DNA of 60,077 nucleotides. It comes from Gemmatimonadota bacterium (lineage in GTDB: Bacteria > Latescibacterota > UBA2968 > UBA8231). The notes under the pieces were generated by a model. The model searched no databases and was not told where the DNA came from. It saw nothing but the letters and a program-made list of their open reading frames with translations. The position numbers were made by a program, and so were the translations under genes. The stretch is from contig JABJJN010000085.1 of NCBI GenBank assembly GCA_018660835.1, forward strand, positions 1 to 60,077, in the 5' to 3' direction. Positions 27,501-34,673 of this stretch are shown here, piece by piece; positions within the stretch are counted from its first letter, which is position 1, and the number at the start of each line of letters is the position of its first letter.

Positions 27501-30500
27501 GTGACGTGGTTGATGCTCACACCATCGAGGGGTACACCGAGTTTTCCGAGACCTTCTCGGACAGTTGTCGCGAGGCCCTGCAATTCTTCGCTGGTCGACA
27601 TACCGGCGACGGCGGCACGCAGGTGCTCGAGCTGCAGTTCGATCTCTGCTTCACGGGTGCGCTGCTCGGCGGCGAGCAGATCGAGGTGACGGCGATAGCC
27701 GAGAGCGAAGACTTCTGTGAAGCGTTCGAGGAGGGCGACGTCATCGTCGGAGAAGGGCTCGTCGGGCGACTTGCTCATGGCGAGCCCGCCGCGGTCGAAG
27801 AAGGCGTCGACGATCCAGGTCTCGCCGCGTGCCTTGACCTGGTCGAGGAACTGACGCGCTTCCCCTTCGGTTACCTTGCCCATCGCTATCAGGCGCTCCG
27901 CACCGGGGCGGTAGTGCTCGACATTGTCGTAGCGAGCCCAGGTGGCGCGGCGACGGAAGTGATCGAGCCACTCCGGGTTCCCGACCTCGAAATCCTCAAG
28001 GGAATGCGGATCCCGACTGCCCTGGGTGGATCGGATCGTCACGGTCGCGCTGGATTCGTCGACGTCGTTGATGCCGAAACCCGTGCAGGGAACGCCGAGC
28101 TCCTTGAGTGACGAGGCGACGGTCGCCATGAGTCCGTCGAGCTCGTCGCTGTTCGTCATGGCGGCGACGGCGGTGCGCACACGTTCGAGAGAGCGCTCGA
28201 CCTCGAGATTGCGGTTGTGCTCTTCGAGGCGCTGGAAGTCGAGGAAACGGACGTAGCCGAGCTCGAGGCCTTCAGCCAGCGCCTGCACGATCTCGACGTC
28301 GCCTGCCATCGGTTCGCGCAGGCGGTAGCCGATCACACCGTAGGTGAAGGGGACGTTGGTGACGTGGAACTGGCCCATCGCTTCGCGAGCAAATGCTTCG
28401 ACTGCTTCCTCAGAGCCCTCGGCCTTCTTACCCAGATAGCCCAGGGCCTGGTCGAGGTCCATCGACGTGTCAAATCGCTGGACCTCCTTCGCCTTCCACG
28501 CGGCGTGCATTTCGGCGTCGACCTTCGCAGACGGTGCGACGGCAGGAGGAAAGGCGACGATCGTGGCGGCTTCGAGGGGCAATTCGAAACAGTCCACCAA
28601 TCGAATGTTCGCCAATGCGCTGTGAACGCCCGCGTTGTAGAACGTTGCCACATCCTGCTCGTCGTCGATCAGGTTGATGCCGACGGTGGGCGTGTCGATC
28701 CCCAGTCGACGCATTTCTTCCATCACCGTGGCGACGACCTTCTTCAGATCGTCGCTGTGATGCATCTCTATGGCAGCGGAACGCACACGCTCGACGCCAC
28801 GCTCGAGTTCGGCCTGGCGAGCGCGATCTTCGGCGGCTTTGAGTTCGAGGTGGCGACGGTAGCCGAGAGCGAAGATGTCGGTGAAGCGCTGAAGGATGTT
28901 GACTTCGTCTTCTGAGAACGGTTCATCGGCGATGCGATTGGCGGCGAGGGTGCCGTGGGCGAAGGGCACATCAACGGTGGCGAGGGAGGGTTCGATGACT
29001 CGCCGCTCGAGCCACTCGGCGACTTTTGGATCTGCCTCCGCTGCGGCAGTCCACATTGATACAAATACCTCTGCGAACCCCTCGCCAGCTCTCTCAGACT
29101 TTTCTGCCCACCTCTCCGCGTCGTGTTTTTCGACACGAGACCAAATGGTGCCTTCCTTCCAGTGCGTGAACCACTCCGGCCCATCTATCTGCGATTTCCA
29201 CGCATCCAGCGACAACTCCACCGCAGCAGTGAACAGCCCGGCGCCTCCGGTCCGCAACACGCCGGCCTCCTCATCGACCACCTGTAGTCCAATGTTGTCG
29301 ACCTGGATGTGAAGTGATTGCAGCGATTCATCGAGCTGATTGGCGACGGAGGCGAGATCCTCGCTTGTCTCCATGGCAGCGACGGCGGTGCGCACGCGTT
29401 CGAGTTCGCGTTCGATCTCGGTTTCGCGCTGGCCTGCGACGAGCTGCTCGTTCGCCTCGGCGAGGTCAGCTGTGCGGCGCTGGACGCGATCTTCCAGTTC
29501 GGCGGTGAGGGCGTGCAGTTCGCCGAGGGTTGTCTTCAAGCTCGCCGCCATGCGGTTGAAGGCGCCGGCGAGCAAACCTGTTTCATCACTCGACTGCACG
29601 TCGATGCGCTGGTCGAGATCGCCCGCGGCGATCGCTTCGGCACCGACTGTGACGCGGCGGATGGCGCCAGCCAAACGTCCGATCGTCAGGGGCAGGATGA
29701 TGAGAGCCAGCAGAATCGAACCGGCGGCGATGGCGACATTGCGCAGGGCCGTGGCACGTGCTGGCCCAACGCGTGGCTCGGGGTCGATGGTGACCAGAGC
29801 GATCAGATCACCCGGAGCAGGGACAGCGGCAACGAAGAGTTGCTGTCCAGCGACGGTCACATCTTCTGGCATTTCGTGGTCGGCGTCGGGCATCGCCGCC
29901 TCGAGTCCGGGCACACCCGCATGAACCTGCTCACCCACCATCGATGGATTCGCGTGATAGACGAAACGGCCTGTCGTTGGGTCCACGAGGTAGAGCGACT
30001 CGACGCCATCGAGGTCTTCGAGCGCCGACGTGGCGGCAATCAGGTCGTTGATGGCGATGTTGGCGCGTACGTAGCCGAGATGGGATCCGTCGACAAAGTC
30101 GTTGACGCGAGTCTGCAGGTGCAGGATCGTGCCAATGCCTGCCTCATAGCCATTGAGGAGGCTGACCTCGTCGGTCACCTGGGTTGCGATGGATGCAAAG
30201 TCTGGATCGACGGCGGAATCGGTGTCGAAGACACGGCCAGATGCCTCCGAGCCTGGGGCGGCTTCGGCGTGACGCAACACCTGCGCGCGCCCCGCGTCGT
30301 AGTAGCGCACATCACGCAACAGGGCGCGGGGGCCGGCGACAAACTCGTCGAGATAAGTCTTTACGGCGTTCAGGCGCGAAGGGGAGATATCGTCGTCACG
30401 GAGGTCCGTGTAGAAGTCGAGGACCTCCTGATTCCAGGAGAGCAGGCCGACCTCTGACTTGCGTGGTTCGAGCAGGTCGTGAAGATCGGCGGTGACCTTC

Positions 30501-30640
30501 TCGGCTGTTGTGCTGGCCTGAGAGGCAGCAGCTTCCTCGGCGGCGCCGACGGAATTCGAGTAGGAGATGCCGGCGACGATCGCCATGGGGCCTACGGCCA
30601 GACCCAGATACAGAGCAAGGAGTTTGGCGCGCAGGGTCAC
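24518..30640 (-). CDS. Giant hybrid sensor histidine kinase with six GAF-like units and two receivers
   Basis: The GTG at 30640 overlaps the stop of the upstream propeller gene (GTGA) and gives 2040 residues. Order: membrane helix about 8-28; periplasmic sensor region about 29-295; membrane helix about 299-320; HAMP about 321-375; coiled coil; then six related GAF-like units at about 412-610, 615-810, 818-1000, 1003-1180, 1183-1360 and 1363-1525. Each starts with a variant of ERVRTAVAAM and most end with RFTEVFALGYRRHLDL. HisKA follows with H1548 (MSHELRTPMNAIVGFS), then HATPase_c at about 1650-1765, receiver 1 with D1849 (TLDIMMPGMDG) and receiver 2 with D1967 (LLDLMMPVMDG). A linker rich in Asp, Thr and Gly separates kinase and receivers. 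Multiple GAF units may bind several ligands or act as a long signal rod. No DNA-binding output is attached. Confidence 0.93.
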   Translation of the reverse strand: MTLRAKLLALYLGLAVGPMAIVAGISYSNSVGAAEEAAASQASTTAEKVTADLHDLLEPRKSEVGLLSWNQEVLDFYTDLRDDDISPSRLNAVKTYLDEFVAGPRALLRDVRYYDAGRAQVLRHAEAAPGSEASGRVFDTDSAVDPDFASIATQVTDEVSLLNGYEAGIGTILHLQTRVNDFVDGSHLGYVRANIAINDLIAATSALEDLDGVESLYLVDPTTGRFVYHANPSMVGEQVHAGVPGLEAAMPDADHEMPEDVTVAGQQLFVAAVPAPGDLIALVTIDPEPRVGPARATALRNVAIAAGSILLALIILPLTIGRLAGAIRRVTVGAEAIAAGDLDQRIDVQSSDETGLLAGAFNRMAASLKTTLGELHALTAELEDRVQRRTADLAEANEQLVAGQRETEIERELERVRTAVAAMETSEDLASVANQLDESLQSLHIQVDNIGLQVVDEEAGVLRTGGAGLFTAAVELSLDAWKSQIDGPEWFTHWKEGTIWSRVEKHDAERWAEKSERAGEGFAEVFVSMWTAAAEADPKVAEWLERRVIEPSLATVDVPFAHGTLAANRIADEPFSEDEVNILQRFTDIFALGYRRHLELKAAEDRARQAELERGVERVRSAAIEMHHSDDLKKVVATVMEEMRRLGIDTPTVGINLIDDEQDVATFYNAGVHSALANIRLVDCFELPLEAATIVAFPPAVAPSAKVDAEMHAAWKAKEVQRFDTSMDLDQALGYLGKKAEGSEEAVEAFAREAMGQFHVTNVPFTYGVIGYRLREPMAGDVEIVQALAEGLELGYVRFLDFQRLEEHNRNLEVERSLERVRTAVAAMTNSDELDGLMATVASSLKELGVPCTGFGINDVDESSATVTIRSTQGSRDPHSLEDFEVGNPEWLDHFRRRATWARYDNVEHYRPGAERLIAMGKVTEGEARQFLDQVKARGETWIVDAFFDRGGLAMSKSPDEPFSDDDVALLERFTEVFALGYRRHLDLLAAEQRTREAEIELQLEHLRAAVAGMSTSEELQGLATTVREGLGKLGVPLDGVSINHVTADGAAMHGEGQEIHTTQRFMEIAWPDWLDHHRRRATWSRHLTVDDKRRRFERWVEAGGATTEEIEGWLVGQENLWTVDVFFDRGGLAMNKGGDEPFADNDIALLERFTEVFALGYRRHLDLLAAEQRARDAEVEHALERVRTKIAGMQTSTDLYPVADQIQQELSQFDVESDSIGINIVNGDKVTGTAGPDKVHTWRNQGPNSVSGPFFQHFREGRVWHRFWSARENLQRRQEEYETTFTEEEIQEALKKRPHGFTVVDVPFRNGTLGLNREGDRPFSDDDIALTQRFTEVFALGYRRHLDLLAAEERARQSERSRAEQHVRTVVGDMTSADEIERVVDVLERELHDLGVQFDAVGVNIINEDETGFRRSGLMSGDGSARVHHLEPHTGVNIDALIARWRADEVWHRGRSADSTGAPGWVVDVPFEFGTLAINRHLGYDPQAFTDDEIEILKGFADVVSLGYRRFRDFQRLEAQNKALEEANEQIQEANRHKSEFLANMSHELRTPMNAIVGFSKIVHRKAKTQLDERQVDNLERVLHSSEILMALINDILDLSKIEAGRLEVQAEPFNLPELLTSAVGTASPLFKRSVNVVTELDDGPRIINSDSARVHQIIINLLGNAAKFTEEGSVTVALHAASDDRIDIAVTDTGIGIPQDKVDQIFEEFVQADGTTTRKYGGTGLGLSISRKLAQMLGGDIRLESVVGEGSTFTVSLPTQMPSPLSEGEGDPDHSATDDDAAGDNTGASTDTSGGNRIVLAIDDDPNVISLIAQELEEDGYQVVGANRAINGIQKAHDMKPHAITLDIMMPGMDGWEAISRLKSHPDTADIPVIVVSIIDDKELGYRLGADEYLVKPVDRDALTRVLHKFEGRGKQVLICDDDPNLIELTRQLLEEDGWTVRAATNGQEALDEIGRERPDALLLDLMMPVMDGFETLNRLRAEVATADLPVIIITAKDLAGDELEALRDNASRVIEKDGLDRDRILRELRESMRTVRS

Positions 30641-32430
30641 GGGAGATTCACCTGTGCGTCGAGGAGGGGACCCACGTCGGCGACGAACAGATCTGCCGCT
30701 TGTAGGGCTATGAACAGGATCTGGCTGCCATCGGGGGAGTATTTGGGTTCTGCAGCTGCCGTTCCGTCATCGAAAATGACTTCCACGGCACCACCTGTGG
30801 CCGGAATCTGCCGTAGGCCAGGCGTGAGGAGGACCAAGGGGGGCATGATCAGCAGCCGCGATCCGTCAGGGGACCAGGTCGGCGAATGACCCCCCTGAAG
30901 ACGGACAAGATCACTGCCATCGAGGGCGGCGGTATAGACGATATGACCTTCCTCCTCCGCCACCTCAAAGGCGAGCCGCGTCCCATCCCGCGACCATGTG
31001 GCGCGCCAATGTTCCTTGTCGAAATTGGGCAGGACACGTTGCTCGACGCCGCCATTTGCCGGTACGGTCCAGATGGTACGATCGGAGGAGAAACTCAGTG
31101 TGCGCCCATCGGGTGACCACTGCGGGTGGAGGTGATCCCGATCTGACGCGGTGACTTGCCTCGGTGTCCCTCCTGCCGTCGGATAGAGCCATAGTTGCGT
31201 CCGCTGTGACGGGTCCACGGCTGCGTATGCGATGAAACGCCCATCCGGGGACGGGGCAAATTCCGCTGCATTTCGTCGTCGCATCGGCTTGATGCTCAGG
31301 TTCCTCGACGTGCCGGTGTCGATATCGTATTGCCAGAGTTCACCCCCGGGTCCCAGGTAGAGCACACCCGTCTGATCGGCCGACCACCTGACGTCGTAGC
31401 CACTAAACCCGTCGATCAACAGGCGACGAGGATTCGAGCCATCTGCATCAACGATCGAGGGCGTGGGTAGGTCGATGGCATTGAAGACCAGTCTACGTCC
31501 GTCGGGTGACCATCGGGGAACAACAGCAAATCGATCGTCGGTGACGGGAATGGCTGTGCCGCCGGCGGCCGGGACGAGCCAGATAGAAAGAACTCCCGAG
31601 CGGCCCGAATTGAAGGCGATCCAGCGGCCATCCGGAGACCAGGTGGGAGCCTGGTCAGTTCCCGGGTGGGAGACGAGCGTCCTCTCTTGCCGAGTTGCCA
31701 GATCGATGACGACAAGGTCGGAGCTTGGAGGGCCGTCGCGACTCGCGCGTCGATTGCCGCGGGCGAAGACGATGGCCGTGCCGTCGGGAGACCAACCTGG
31801 GTGCTCTTCGTCCATTTCGGCTGTGTCGGTGATCTGCATCGCTTCGCCACCATCGGCAGCGATCAGGAACAGGTCTCTCTGCCCGCCTTGAGCTGATCCA
31901 TTAACAACCTCACCACCGCGGCTGCCAACGAATGCAATCTGACGGCTATCGGGAGACCAGGCGGCAAGGTGATTCCGTCGCCAGGCGACGCTGTCTGTGT
32001 CGCTGGTGACCTGGCACAGGCCTCTACCATCGGCACCTATGGTCCAGACGTTGTCCTGGCCGCTGCGATTCGAGGTAAAGAGGATGCGCGTGCCATCGGG
32101 TGACCACGCGGGATAGAGATGCTCGGCATCACCGGATGTGAGTTGAACCGGTTCGCCACCAGCGGTGGGCCTCTTCCAGATGTGTTCGCTGCCCTCTGTG
32201 CCCACACCGTAGACGATCCACTGGCCGTCGGGAGAAAACGCTCCGTCGCGCTCGGTTTGACCTGGGGTCTGGCTGAGCTGCTTGATGGCAACGCCGGAGA
32301 GTGGGGTCTCGGTGGCCGACTCGGGCGCGCCGCAGGCGAGCAGGGCCACGCTGGCCATACCGGCGATCGCTGTGACCAAGCGCAGTCGATGCACAGGTGT
32401 GGCGAGACGTCGTGGCGGGGGAGGTGTCAT
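30637..32430 (-). CDS. TolB-like PD40 beta-propeller lipoprotein
   Basis: Starting at the ATG at 32430, the 597-residue protein has a lipoprotein signal (core VTAIAGMASVALLA, lipobox L-L-A-C). About twelve PD40 motifs follow (FSPDGQWIVYGV, WSPDGTRILFTS, WSPDGTAIVFAR, WSPDGRWIAFNS, WSPDGRTLSFSS, YSPDGSQILFIA and variants), filling the rest of the protein. It is anchored outside the cytoplasmic membrane. The stop overlaps the GTG start of the giant kinase (GTGA, 30637-30640), so both are made together. By analogy with kinases carrying fused periplasmic propellers, it may be their ligand-binding partner (inference). The start lies 135 bp after the Fis-type HTH gene, which has its own sigma54 promoter and may lead this operon. 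Confidence 0.87.
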   Translation of the reverse strand: MTPPPPRRLATPVHRLRLVTAIAGMASVALLACGAPESATETPLSGVAIKQLSQTPGQTERDGAFSPDGQWIVYGVGTEGSEHIWKRPTAGGEPVQLTSGDAEHLYPAWSPDGTRILFTSNRSGQDNVWTIGADGRGLCQVTSDTDSVAWRRNHLAAWSPDSRQIAFVGSRGGEVVNGSAQGGQRDLFLIAADGGEAMQITDTAEMDEEHPGWSPDGTAIVFARGNRRASRDGPPSSDLVVIDLATRQERTLVSHPGTDQAPTWSPDGRWIAFNSGRSGVLSIWLVPAAGGTAIPVTDDRFAVVPRWSPDGRRLVFNAIDLPTPSIVDADGSNPRRLLIDGFSGYDVRWSADQTGVLYLGPGGELWQYDIDTGTSRNLSIKPMRRRNAAEFAPSPDGRFIAYAAVDPSQRTQLWLYPTAGGTPRQVTASDRDHLHPQWSPDGRTLSFSSDRTIWTVPANGGVEQRVLPNFDKEHWRATWSRDGTRLAFEVAEEEGHIVYTAALDGSDLVRLQGGHSPTWSPDGSRLLIMPPLVLLTPGLRQIPATGGAVEVIFDDGTAAAEPKYSPDGSQILFIALQAADLFVADVGPLLDAQVNLP

Positions 32431-32564
32431 GGCGTCAATCTCTTGATGGGTCTGCGAAAAACAGCGCGACAAGCCAGTAACGGCGAAGCATCCGGGGATC
32501 ATCGATTTGGCAAGATAGCTTGGTGACCACGTCGGTCCCAAGTGCCTGCTGGGCGAACACAGGC

Positions 32565-32747
32565 TCAGGCAGCCCTGCGACAAGATGCCAGGTCACGGCG
32601 CTTGCGAGCATAGGGAGTCTCGACTTCATAGCGCTTGCACAAACGGCTGAAGCTGCGTTGGGCGATGCCGAGGGCGCGAGCTGCATCGAGGTTGCTGTGG
32701 TAGATGCGGGCGACGCGTTCGATCTGATCTCGAGGTACGCTGGTCAT
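32565..32747 (-). CDS. Small Fis-type helix-turn-helix protein, 60 aa
   Basis: The ATG at 32747 is preceded by TAGGAG at good spacing. The 60 residues are almost only a DNA-binding helix bundle: IERVARIYHSNLDAARALGIAQRSFSRLCKRYEVETP, followed by a basic tail (YARKRRDLASCRRAA). This resembles the C-terminal HTH of NtrC-type activators without the AAA+ and receiver domains. A stand-alone Fis-like regulator is the likely role. A perfect sigma54 promoter lies at 32800-32815, giving a leader of about 40 nt. The gene reads towards the propeller lipoprotein and giant kinase genes, 135 bp downstream, so it may control or lead that operon. An upstream in-frame Met at 32852 lies before the promoter and is not used. 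Confidence 0.8.
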   Translation of the reverse strand: MTSVPRDQIERVARIYHSNLDAARALGIAQRSFSRLCKRYEVETPYARKRRDLASCRRAA

Positions 32748-32799
32748 TGTAGCTCTCCTAAAGCGAGTGAAAAAAACACCGATTTCCACCTCTCTCTTG

Positions 32800-32815
32800 G
32801 CAACGGCTGTGCCAG
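32800..32815 (-). promoter_or_regulatory. Sigma54 (-24/-12) promoter of the HTH gene 32565-32747
   Basis: The minus strand reads TGGCAC-AGCCG-TTGCC, with exact GG and GC spacing of the -24/-12 consensus. Transcription would begin near 32789, about 40 bases before the ATG at 32747. Confidence 0.85.
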
Positions 32816-32928
32816 CGTGAATCTGTGCGTCGGGTAAATGCCTGCAAGGCAAGGTTTTTCAACGATTTACGCCTGTTTTCTGAATATGTCAGGAGCGCCG
32901 GCTCTGTGATCGATGGCTGTCAATAATT

Positions 32929-32958
32929 TTGGCATCCGTCCGGTTTGGGTGCTATAAC
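32929..32958 (+). promoter_or_regulatory. Sigma70-type promoter of the candidate small RNA
   Basis: TTGGCA (32929-32934), an 18-nt spacer and TATAAC (32953-32958) match the -35 and -10 consensus at 5/6 positions each. No plus-strand protein gene follows, but two stable hairpins and a short T-rich tract do. Confidence 0.5.
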
Positions 32959-32963
32959 TGAAA

Positions 32964-33040
32964 GCGGACGCTTGACTTACGTCTTGCGTCCGCATTCTTG
33001 GCAGGGCTGACAAGGAGTTGGTCAGCCCGCCGGTCTTTTC
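32964..33040 (+). ncRNA. Candidate small RNA, about 75-80 nt with two hairpins
   Basis: A promoter-like -35/-10 pair ends at 32958. Hairpin 1 pairs GCGGACGC (32964-32971) with GCGTCCGC (32986-32993). Hairpin 2 pairs GGGCTGAC (33004-33011) with GTCAGCCC (33021-33028) and is followed by TCTTTTC (33034-33040), a modest terminator. The loop of hairpin 1 and the linker are unpaired and could base-pair with targets. Alternatively hairpin 2 ends the 62-aa gene on the minus strand, but no T-tract exists on that side. Confidence 0.42.
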
Positions 33041-33048
33041 GTTGATCA

Positions 33049-33237
33049 TCAGGCGATGGCGCTCCCGAAGCAGGCGACGACGATGACGACGGTGGCGATG
33101 GCGCCGGCGGCCGTGTTGAACATCTGGCTGCGCATGGCGTCCTGGTAGCTGTTGCGGTCCGATTCGACGTTGCGGCGAGGGGCGGTGCGGGGCAGGGTCT
33201 GCAGGGTCTGCTGTTCGACGACGTTTTCGAAGGTCAT
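33049..33237 (-). CDS. Small single-pass membrane protein, 62 aa, unknown function
   Basis: The peptide has a polar N-terminal half (ENVVEQQTLQTLPRTAPRRN, SDRNSYQDAMRSQMF) and a C-terminal hydrophobic helix (TAAGAIATVVIVVACFGSAIA) that would cross the membrane once and end the protein. No family is recognised. Evidence that it is real: an ATG with GGAG about ten bases upstream, and a perfect sigma54 promoter (TGGCAC-N5-TTGCA) at 33291-33306. The design of soluble N-terminus plus C-terminal anchor resembles the 88-aa product at 34358-34624. Its place beside other sigma54-controlled small genes suggests a shared regulon. Confidence 0.72.
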   Translation of the reverse strand: MTFENVVEQQTLQTLPRTAPRRNVESDRNSYQDAMRSQMFNTAAGAIATVVIVVACFGSAIA

Positions 33238-33290
33238 GGCTTTGGCTCCGTGTTGCGGTGGGTGATGGTTGCTGCTCTTGCCCCCACTAT

Positions 33291-33306
33291 TGCAAGGTCG
33301 GTGCCA
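33291..33306 (-). promoter_or_regulatory. Sigma54 (-24/-12) promoter of the 62-aa membrane protein gene
   Basis: The minus strand reads TGGCAC-CGACC-TTGCA, a perfect match to TGGCAC-N5-TTGCA. Transcription would begin around 33280, about 43 bases before the ATG at 33237. Confidence 0.88.
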
Positions 33307-33449
33307 AGCGTGCAGAATCGCTCAAAGAATTCGAAAAAAGCCTGTAAAAAATTGATTATAATGAACTTATGGAGATGGATCGAGAATAGGTGCTGAAGAT
33401 CGAGACTGTCAAGGGATTGACAACAAAGATGTCACTCATGAGGCAGATA

Positions 33450-33517
33450 TGACAATAAACTACTGTTTTATATTGGGATAGGGGATACTGTAAATATCGA
33501 ACATGTGACAATAAACT
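33450..33517. repeat. Pair of 12-bp direct repeats (TGACAATAAACT)
   Basis: Identical 12-mers occur at 33450-33461 and 33506-33517, 56 bp apart, in an AT-rich gap downstream of the VapC-like gene. Read on the minus strand, the second copy begins TGTCCA and resembles the ends of some insertion sequences. No transposase gene is present. Confidence 0.45.
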
Positions 33518-33550
33518 GGACACAAGCGATCCACTGAAAAGCAGCTGAAT

Positions 33551-33949
33551 CTATCTCAGGACTTTGAATAAGGTGGAGTCCAAGAGATCTTGATCGAAGG
33601 TCAGCGTGTGAGAGCTGCCTGCCGCCCTGGCGAGTCTGCCAACGACATAGTCCATAAAGTCCCCGGGTCCGAGGGCATATTCGGAGACGGCCTGAGCCAG
33701 AATGTCCTTGTTATCAAAAGCGAACTGCTCGGTCTCCAGGATCGCACGCAGGGCAGTGACGATCACTTCACGTGGGTATCTGTAACTGGACTCCAGAACC
33801 CAGACCAGCTCACAGATCACAGGTGTTGATAGGAAACAGGTCTCGCCTGCCTCCATTGCTTCTGAGAAGGCCTGATTGACACGTTTCGCCTGGACCTCGT
33901 CATCCTGTGTGATATAGCGAACGAGAATGTTCGTATCGAGCCCAATCAC
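33551..33949 (-). CDS. vapC: PIN-domain ribonuclease toxin, VapC-like
   Basis: The 132-residue PIN protein starts at GTG (33949), overlapping the antitoxin stop by four bases. The acidic active-site residues are all visible: D5 in IGLDTNILVRYI, E47 in ICELVWVLE, D100 in GDFMDYVVG and D119 in LTFDQDLL. It is near the usual 130-140 residues. VapC toxins cleave tRNA or rRNA when the antitoxin is degraded. The pair sits in an AT-rich patch beside direct repeats, as is common for mobile toxin-antitoxin modules. The specific RNA target cannot be predicted. Confidence 0.9.
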   Translation of the reverse strand: MIGLDTNILVRYITQDDEVQAKRVNQAFSEAMEAGETCFLSTPVICELVWVLESSYRYPREVIVTALRAILETEQFAFDNKDILAQAVSEYALGPGDFMDYVVGRLARAAGSSHTLTFDQDLLDSTLFKVLR

Positions 33950-34206
33950 GGCTGGCGCGATCGTTGGTCGCGTTCGGCGGCAGCATCCCGCACGGCCTGA
34001 TCCATTTCGTCCAGAGAGACAGCTCTGGGAGCAGGAGCAAGAAAGCCAGCCAGGGTGCGAACATCCCTGGTAGCGGCTCGAACCACAACCTCGCCATCAG
34101 GTTGGATGACGAAGCTCACCCGGTCGCCAACCTTCACGGCCAGGTGCTCTCGGACCATCTTCGGAAGGACCAGCTGGCCCTTGGATGTTAGCTTTGCTTC
34201 AGGCAT
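33946..34206 (-). CDS. vapB: AbrB/SpoVT-type antitoxin, VapB-like
   Basis: The 86 residues begin with a swapped-hairpin AbrB domain (AKLTSKGQLVLPKMVREHLAV, VGDRVSFVIQPDGEVVVRAA). The toxin-neutralising tail (LDEMDQAVRDAAAERDQRSR) follows. ATG at 34206 follows TTGGAGG. It should bind the VapC partner and repress its own promoter. Two direct GTAAGAATT repeats at 34220-34228 and 34239-34247 lie directly upstream and could be the operator. The stop overlaps the toxin GTG, giving the usual antitoxin-first coupled order. Confidence 0.9.
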   Translation of the reverse strand: MPEAKLTSKGQLVLPKMVREHLAVKVGDRVSFVIQPDGEVVVRAATRDVRTLAGFLAPAPRAVSLDEMDQAVRDAAAERDQRSRQP

Positions 34207-34219
34207 GTCTTACCTCCAA

Positions 34220-34247
34220 GTAAGAATTGAATACAAAAGTAAGAATT
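34220..34247. promoter_or_regulatory. Direct repeats GTAAGAATT, candidate operator of the vapBC pair
   Basis: Two identical 9-mers (34220-34228, 34239-34247) start 19 bp apart, close to two helical turns, right before the antitoxin Shine-Dalgarno. The spacing would place two bound AbrB-type dimers on one face of the DNA. The sequence between them is AT-rich and may include the -10 element. Confidence 0.45.
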
Positions 34248-34357
34248 CGCCTCTGGTGTGCAATCCCGATTCTCGGCTTTCTGCCCAGAACGGCGAACGC
34301 GGCACAGCCTTCAGGGAGGCTGCGCCGCGCAGGCGCTCACACTCGTCCATGGTCTAT

Positions 34358-34624
34358 TCAGGAGACGATGGCAGCGTAGGAATACATGGGCAAGGCGAAG
34401 AAGCTGGCGAAGATGGCGGCGGGGACGGCGACTTCGCGGACAGTGTGAATCATGCGGCTCATGGTCTTTTCTCCAGTCGAGGTGTGTGGTTCTGTGTCTG
34501 GTGCGGGCTCGAATTCGTCGTTCTGCAACTGATGCAGGGCGGTGATCATGTGAAGGTTCTCGAGGTCTCCCATTCCAGGTGCTGAGAGCAGAAGTGTGTA
34601 GGGCATTCTCAGGTTGCTATACAT
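34358..34624 (-). CDS. Small membrane-anchored protein, 88 aa, unknown function
   Basis: The product has a polar part (LENLHMITALHQLQNDEFEP, then a linker rich in Thr, Pro and Glu) and a C-terminal hydrophobic segment (VAVPAAIFASFFALPMYSYAAIVS) suitable for one membrane pass. ATG at 34624 has CGGAGA at good spacing. An alternative internal start at 34462, also with GGAG, would yield only 34 residues with the membrane helix. It lies 49 bp after the ankyrin gene at 34674-35225 on the same strand and lacks its own promoter motif, so it is probably co-transcribed from the sigma54 promoter at 35255-35270. No family was recognised. Confidence 0.62.
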   Translation of the reverse strand: MYSNLRMPYTLLLSAPGMGDLENLHMITALHQLQNDEFEPAPDTEPHTSTGEKTMSRMIHTVREVAVPAAIFASFFALPMYSYAAIVS

Positions 34625-34673
34625 GGCTGATTCTCCGAGTCAAAGTGTGGTTGTGCGAGGAGGCGGCGGCGTC

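Larger units (their letters stand above)
32748..33048. other. Intergenic region between two small sigma54-driven genes
   Basis: The 301-bp stretch contains the sigma54 promoter of the HTH gene (32800-32815), a plus-strand sigma70-like promoter (32929-32958) and two hairpins (32964-32993 and 33004-33028) that together look like a small RNA gene. A 60-codon minus-strand frame (32867-33049) runs through the hairpins and is not considered coding. Confidence 0.6.
33238..33550. other. AT-rich intergenic region with sigma54 promoter and 12-bp direct repeats
   Basis: Besides the sigma54 promoter (33291-33306), most of this 313-bp region, from about 33320, is clearly more AT-rich than its surroundings. 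It contains two copies of TGACAATAAACT (33450-33461 and 33506-33517), the second continuing as GGACAC. No gene was seen. The composition shift and repeats next to a toxin-antitoxin pair hint at an old mobile-element boundary. Confidence 0.5.

Noticed and set aside
25886..28111. 741-codon plus-strand frame opposite the giant kinase
   Set aside because: It mirrors the six-unit kinase gene, whose motifs and coupling are certain; the opposite frame shows no domain, signal or ribosome-binding site and arises from GC-rich codon bias.
32867..33049. 60-codon minus-strand frame overlapping the stop of the 62-aa gene
   Set aside because: It runs through two perfect hairpins and a promoter-like element and its peptide has no structure-like pattern; better explained as non-coding.
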